A DNA stretch of 64,000 nt. It comes from Pythium myriotylum (Eukaryota > Oomycota > Peronosporomycetes > Pythiales > Pythiaceae). The translations under genes were made by a program, and so were the position numbers. A model generated the notes under the pieces. The model saw only the letters and a program-made list of their open reading frames with translations. It did not search any database and was not told the DNA's origin. The stretch spans positions 124,001 to 188,000 of the forward strand of contig JALJCQ010000003.1 of assembly GCA_023091665.1 (NCBI GenBank), written 5' to 3'. Positions 59,295 to 64,000 of this stretch are shown in pieces (positions within the stretch are counted from its first letter, which is position 1; every line of letters starts with the position of its first letter).

Positions 59295-60594
59295 GGTTGG
59301 GTGGAGGGGGTTCCGACTTGGCAGCTCGAGTGGAAAATGGAGAATGAGAAGACTCGTTGTGGCCAAGCTGAGGGTTGACGATAGGGAGGCCGACCAGTCT
59401 TCCACTGTGACGGGAGCAGGCAGCTCCAAGCGGAAGCTTCAAGTTGGTCCCTAGGATGGGAATCTGTTATTCGCCTATCCTTGACAGGGCTTCATAATGC
59501 ACAGAGCCAGGCGGTATCGATTTATCGGATTCAATTTTCACTTTGATGTCGAAACGATAGCATTCACTGTGTGTCCCATATAATATATAGCAGGTAGTTG
59601 CGTCTCCAACTCCGGAATTCCAATTCGTATCTCACGGGCTCAAACAATTCAATGTCGGGGAGAGTCACTACAGTACATACCGAGCCGACCTCGCACACCA
59701 CGTTTTGCTGAGCAGTACAGTTCAATAGAACAAATTTCACCTCATTACTGCACAATCAGTAGTGACGCATTCGAGTCCAACGCTGCGAATCTTCGTCGGT
59801 GTTCCTCGTTGAGTTTGCAGCCGTAAAAGTGGGTGTTGCCAACCCAGTCGCTCGTCGAAGCGAAGTGGAACCAATTAAGACGAGATGGGCGTGTCTCACT
59901 CGTTGGGGTCATAATCCATCGTCGGAGTCCTTGAATCTTCGTCGAAGCTCGTCGCTAATCAGAGCGATGACGGTCATATTGCTGTTCACTGTGATAGCTC
60001 GTGAATCTTTGCAGCAACTTCTGATGAGCGCGTGATCCGAGTCGCAAACCGCTACTTGATGTGGACACCATGACTGTACAGGAGTTCTTCTTCGAGCATT
60101 CTGCTGGTACTAGTATAGATGGGGCTCTTAGGGAGGCTGTTGACAAGACTGGGATGTGCCGACGCAATCCTGCCTCTACGGCAGTAATGGGACTCACGTC
60201 GCAGATTAGTGTCATGTACGTAGGATTTCCTCTTCAAGAAGTTCGGAGAATCCGAGCGAATCCACGGGACTCGAAATTTCCGCCGATGGAGGGCTCGAGG
60301 TTGATTATGACCACCGCCTGATATGCTGGTCACCCTCCACCCCAAGGAACACCAACGAAAGACAACTGACTCTACGAAATTATACTTGGATCATGAAAAG
60401 CTATCTGTTGAAACGACTTCGATTCAGTAAAACCTCCCACAATTTACGTAAGGACAGTCCAGGAGCATTCCCAAAGAGACAACCTTTGAAGAAACACAAG
60501 CTTTGTTTCTGCATATCAAGATATTCGGTCGAGAATCTACCCACGGGCCTGATGTCGTTGATATGCGAGACGCTGGTAGGAGGGACTTCATCGA
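59295..60594. other. 1.3-kb spacer
   Basis: It contains the 5' flank of the two-domain gene and the 3' flank of the three-domain gene. The short frames have no supported homology. No repeat or hairpin noticed. Confidence 0.4.
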
Positions 60595-62139
60595 TCACAG
60601 CGCCTTCTTCACGGTCTTGGCCTGCGCTGAAACCTTCGAGCGGTCCCACACGCAGCCCCACGCACCCGTCGGAATCAACTGGCAGTTCGCCCACACCGGA
60701 GCCGTGCACTTGCCCGTCGCCTTGTCAAAAGACGGCATACCAGGACGGCACGCCTCGACGGCCACGTCTCCGGCCTGAGGGCAACGGTCCCCTCCCTTGC
60801 GAGCCGCTGTTCCGGAGCAGATGGGACCCTTGATGTAGTAGGTGGCGTCACCGACGACCGAGACCTTTTGGAATCCAGGGATCTGTGCGGCGGTGACATT
60901 GACAGCCTTGGCCGGGGTGGGCGCTGGCGTCGGCGCGGGAGTGGTCGTTCGCGCTGGCGTCGGCGCTGGAGTGGTCGTGGTTGGAAGAGGGGAGGTCTTT
61001 GCCGGCGTTGGTGCCGGCGTCGTCGGAGCCGTCGAAGTGCGGGCAGGAGTCGGTGCCGGGATCGTGGTCACTGGAGCGGCTGTGGTTGGGACAGACGATG
61101 GACGGGCTGTGATGGGCGCTGGTGTCGGCACAGTCGGCGCCGGCGTAGGCGCAGCGGAAGGACGAGCTGTGGTGGGAGCTGGCGTGGTCGTGGTTGGCGT
61201 GGGCGACGTACGCGCAGGGGTTGGTGCTGGCGTGGTCGTGACTGGGGCGATGGTCGTGCGCGCCGGTGTTGACGCCGGAGTGGGAGTAACTGCAGGCGTG
61301 GGCGCCGGAGTCGGACTGCTCGCACGGTTCCACACACATCCCCACGCACCCGTGGGCAGCACCTGGCAGTTGGCCCACGTCGGAGCTGTGCATTTGCCAG
61401 TTGCCTTGTTGTACGACGGGAGACCAGGGCGGCACGCATCCACAGCGACATCACCGGCTTGCGGACAACGGTCGCCTCCCTTGCGAGCCTGCGTGCCCGA
61501 GCACAGCGGTCCGCTGATGCAGAAGGTGGCATCGCCGACCACCGAGACCTTTTGGCATCCAGGGACGATCGGTCGTGCTGGTACGGGAGCTAGCGTCGTC
61601 GTGGGTGCAGAAGTGGGTGTGCTGGGAGTCGTCCTGGCCGGCGTGGGGATTGGAGTTGGAGCTGACGTCGTCGGAACAGGGTTCGTGCGTGCTGGTGTCG
61701 GGGCTGGCGCCTGCGTCACGGGAGCAGTGGTCGTGCGTGCTGGAGTCGGTGCTGGTGTGGTGGTGGTGGTAGGGACCGCCGGAGTGGGCGCTGGATACGG
61801 AGCAGGTGCCGAGGCCCCCGCGCGGTTCCACACGCAGCCGAACGCACCGGTGGGCAGCACCTGGCAGTTGGCCCATGTTGGGGCCGTGCACTTGCCAGTC
61901 GCCTTGTTGTAGGACGGGAGGTTGGGACGGCAGGCGTCGACGGCGACGTCGCCGGCCTGTGGACAACGGTCTCCGCCCTTACGAGCAGGAGTGCCCGAAC
62001 AGAGCGGTCCGTTGATGCAGTAGGTGGCGTCGCCCACGACGGACACTTTCTGGCACCCGGGAGCCTGCGCGGAGACCGAGGCGGAGTGGGTGGCGACTGC
62101 GAGTGCGGCGACGGAGAAGAGGATCGCGGAGATCTTCAT
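60595..62139 (-). CDS. Secreted eight-cysteine-domain protein, three domains
   Basis: 514 residues from the ATG at 62139, signal peptide MKISAILFSVAALAVATHSA. Three copies of the domain lie at about 28-108, 193-272 and 422-500. They are separated by long Thr/Pro/Ala linkers (TTTTPAPTPARTTTAPVTQA style), which should be densely O-glycosylated stalks. Copies 1 and 2 keep all eight cysteines (GCQKVSVVGDATYC). In copy 3 the first two are both replaced (GFQKVSVVGDATYYIKG), while the other six stay. The tail is KVSAQAKTVKKAL. It probably bridges surfaces or binds a polysaccharide; this is inference from the architecture only. The domains are nearly identical to those of the 63506 gene, so the family spread locally and recently. 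Confidence 0.88.
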   Translation of the reverse strand: MKISAILFSVAALAVATHSASVSAQAPGCQKVSVVGDATYCINGPLCSGTPARKGGDRCPQAGDVAVDACRPNLPSYNKATGKCTAPTWANCQVLPTGAFGCVWNRAGASAPAPYPAPTPAVPTTTTTPAPTPARTTTAPVTQAPAPTPARTNPVPTTSAPTPIPTPARTTPSTPTSAPTTTLAPVPARPIVPGCQKVSVVGDATFCISGPLCSGTQARKGGDRCPQAGDVAVDACRPGLPSYNKATGKCTAPTWANCQVLPTGAWGCVWNRASSPTPAPTPAVTPTPASTPARTTIAPVTTTPAPTPARTSPTPTTTTPAPTTARPSAAPTPAPTVPTPAPITARPSSVPTTAAPVTTIPAPTPARTSTAPTTPAPTPAKTSPLPTTTTPAPTPARTTTPAPTPAPTPAKAVNVTAAQIPGFQKVSVVGDATYYIKGPICSGTAARKGGDRCPQAGDVAVEACRPGMPSFDKATGKCTAPVWANCQLIPTGAWGCVWDRSKVSAQAKTVKKAL

Positions 62140-63505
62140 GTTGGTGAATTGGTGGGTTGGTGGTGTTTGTGCTGGGCTGTGCTTGCGGATCCGCTGGCTT
62201 GACTTGTTGGTGGCAAGTTGGAGAGTGAGCTGTCGATGGGAGCACGGATTAACGGTCTTGGTGCGAGGCGACGCGAGGCGACACGAGGCGACGCGAGTGG
62301 GCGTGACTGCCGAGTCCAGTCGGTGTGACGTCGGTTCAGTAGTGTAGGCGGTGTACTGTAGAAGCGATGAAGGGTCTCCGTCTCGCGGTGGTGGTGGCTG
62401 CTACAGTAGTCACTTTCGTATGTGACAATGGTAGGCGTTGATGGTGCAGGAGGAGAGCAGTGTCTAAACGTCGTTTCTTGGGTTCGACATTTTGAGTATA
62501 GCCGGGTCGGTATCGTTTGCTTGGGGTAGCTGATGACTAGGAGCGAGTCGACTTTTCGATTTTTTGTTGTCCTCGCCGATAAAGTTGATCGTGATCAAGC
62601 GCGTTTACATCGCACACAATCGAAGAGCAATCCACTGAACTGAAGATCAATCGGCACGTGCCTCTGGGAGAAGGGGCGGAGTAAATGGATGCAGTGCTCC
62701 CAAGTCTGCCAGAACAAGGAACAAACTTTATACACTTCGAAGTAAATATTTTGGTTGATTTTGTTGTAAAAGGCATAACTGCGCGATGCATGGGATGGTA
62801 CCAAGTAAGATATCAGCAAAACACCTGCTGGTTGGGTGTTGCAATGGACTATTGCATAGGCCCACGCCGTAGGTCAGTTCTTTTTCACCTTCTCGACACT
62901 CGTGTTTCATCACTAGCGGGATGCCCAGCGTGTCCCACTGACGTTTAGTTTGTCCGAGTTGATGAATAGACGATAGTCCACTTTGAACTTGGTCGAGAAG
63001 AGAATATTTGGTTTGGTGGGTGATACGGCAATTGCGGCGGCGGGGGTCGTACTGAAGCAATCCTTAACTGACGAAAGGTCTGACGATGTGACACGGATGT
63101 AACGAGCTTGCTGCTGCTGCGGATGCAACTGAGCAACTGAAGCCTATTGAGTTCATCCTGTGAATCCGGATAGCTAAGTTGCTGATGATTGCAAAGCAAT
63201 ACCTGTGAGCGAGAAGGAGAACGGGGAGCTAGCTTTACGAGTTTTCTTACTACGTAGTACTATCAACGTGCGAATGGTAAAGCGTATAATCCTGTCAGCG
63301 AAGTGGCTCAGGGGTGACGTTGAGCGCTAAGAAGTTGAATTCAGGCCTACTATTCGGACTCACTACTGCACAACATATCATCAAGTTCTATTCGCGCTTT
63401 TCGCAACGTACGAAAACTCACCAAAAAATGTAGAACTTTTTTATGGTTAGGAGCATGAGCGGTTGATTCAAAGGTCAATTCGCCCCGTTCGGACACGCGA
63501 AGAGT
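62140..63505. other. 1.4-kb spacer with short tandem repeat
   Basis: A 10-nt unit (GCGAGGCGAC) is repeated about 3.5 times at 62263-62297, in the upstream region of the three-domain gene. No supported gene in the rest. Confidence 0.5.
62263..62297. repeat. 10-nt tandem repeat, about 3.5 copies
   Basis: GCGAGGCGAC, GCGAGGCGAC, ACGAGGCGAC, GCGAG, beginning about 124 nt upstream of the start codon at 62139. It could be a minisatellite or a set of protein-binding sites. Confidence 0.8.
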
Positions 63506-63862
63506 CTAGTCACGGAGCATCTTCTTCGTCGACTTCGCCTGAGCCTGCACCTTGGAACGGTCCCAGACGCAGCCCCAGGCGCCGGTGGGCAGAGGCTGGC
63601 AGTTAGCCCAGGTAGGAGCTGTGCACTTGCCCGTGGCCTTGTTGTACGACGGGAGGTTCGGGCGGCAGGCTTCCACAGCCGCATTGCCTGCCTGTGGACA
63701 TCGGTCGCCACCCTTGCGGGCAATTGAACCCGAGCAGATCGAACCGTTGATGCAGTAGGTGGCGTCACCGACAACTGAGACCTTCTTGCAGCCAGCGGCC
63801 TGCGCGGAGACCGAGGAGACAGCCACGGCGGCGACGGCGAGGAAAACAGCGGAAATCTTCAT
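63506..63862 (-). CDS. Secreted eight-cysteine-domain protein, single domain
   Basis: 118 residues from the ATG at 63862: signal peptide MKISAVFLAVAAVAVSSVSA, then one domain (GCKKVSVVGDATYCINGSIC, KGGDRCPQAGNAAVEAC, YNKATGKCTAPTWANC, GAWGCVWDRSK) and a basic tail (KSTKKMLRD). All eight cysteines are present. It shows the minimal unit of the family, with no linker. The signal peptide and tail closely resemble those of the three-domain neighbour, so one arose from the other by gain or loss of domain-plus-linker blocks. Confidence 0.88.
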   Translation of the reverse strand: MKISAVFLAVAAVAVSSVSAQAAGCKKVSVVGDATYCINGSICSGSIARKGGDRCPQAGNAAVEACRPNLPSYNKATGKCTAPTWANCQPLPTGAWGCVWDRSKVQAQAKSTKKMLRD

Positions 63863-64000
63863 CGTTCAGGGAGGGAAAGGCTTGGAGTTGTTTGTAGTCT
63901 TGGCTAGTTGTGGGCAAGTTTGGGAATGGGCAATTGATCGAACCTTGCTCCGCCGATTAGGCGGGTTCTCGACGATAGAGATCGAGTACCGTAGTGTGCG

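Noticed and set aside
60842..61912. 356-codon Gly/Val/Ala-rich frame opposite the three-domain secreted protein
   Set aside because: Exact antisense of the Thr/Pro/Ala linkers; no start or domain of its own.
1..64000. CRISPR arrays, rRNA genes, intact LTR retrotransposons
   Set aside because: No regularly spaced repeats, rRNA cores, reverse transcriptase or integrase motifs were seen on either strand.

Overview
This window is nuclear DNA from an oomycete (water mould), most likely a Phytophthora/Pythium-type species that still makes swimming zoospores. The genes are closely packed and their introns are short (about 50-95 nt, GTRNGT donors, CTRAY-like branch sites). There are secreted cysteine-rich proteins, the start of an AA17-like lytic polysaccharide monooxygenase, a C2-myotubularin-FYVE fusion, and flagellar genes (CFAP61-type and STPGR/SHIPPO-type). 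There are no bacterial operons, CRISPR arrays, rRNA genes or recognisable intact transposons. Gene models were built by reading splice sites by eye, so exon edges are predictions.

Layout. 1-127: 5' end of a secreted LPMO-like gene (minus). 921-3738: M1 aminopeptidase (minus). 4602-6397: frameshifted copy of a multi-pass membrane protein family (minus). 6675-10473: two unrecognised reading frames that may be one gene. 10713-26223: a cluster of about ten paralogous small proteins of 95-110 aa on both strands, separated by 0.2-2 kb of AT-richer spacer that holds several strong palindromes. Most members carry the same short hairpin 21-53 nt after the stop codon. 26422-27730: coiled-coil protein. 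27795-28679: short tetraspanin-like four-helix protein. 28877-29797: TMX2-like ER thioredoxin. 30041-38509: two tandem CFAP61-type proteins, each carrying two adenylate kinase domains. 39954-41457: UDP-glucose 6-dehydrogenase. 41812-44124: mucin-like membrane protein with an EF-hand. 44561-48570: two tandem members of the multi-pass family. 49295-53437: C2-myotubularin-FYVE phosphatase. 53465-54411: STPGR-repeat protein. 54452-55469: PhyH-type dioxygenase. 56109-58194: fourth multi-pass family member, with a broken C terminus. 58617-63862: three secreted proteins built from two, three and one copies of the same eight-cysteine domain.

How the genes may work together. The CFAP61-like pair and the STPGR protein point to the zoospore flagellum, where linked adenylate kinases could regenerate ATP. 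UGDH supplies UDP-glucuronate for wall polymers. The LPMO, mucin-like protein and cysteine-rich proteins act at or outside the cell surface.

The least explained systems are the small-protein cluster with its conserved, covarying 3' hairpin, and the lineage-specific multi-pass membrane family with an internal duplication.
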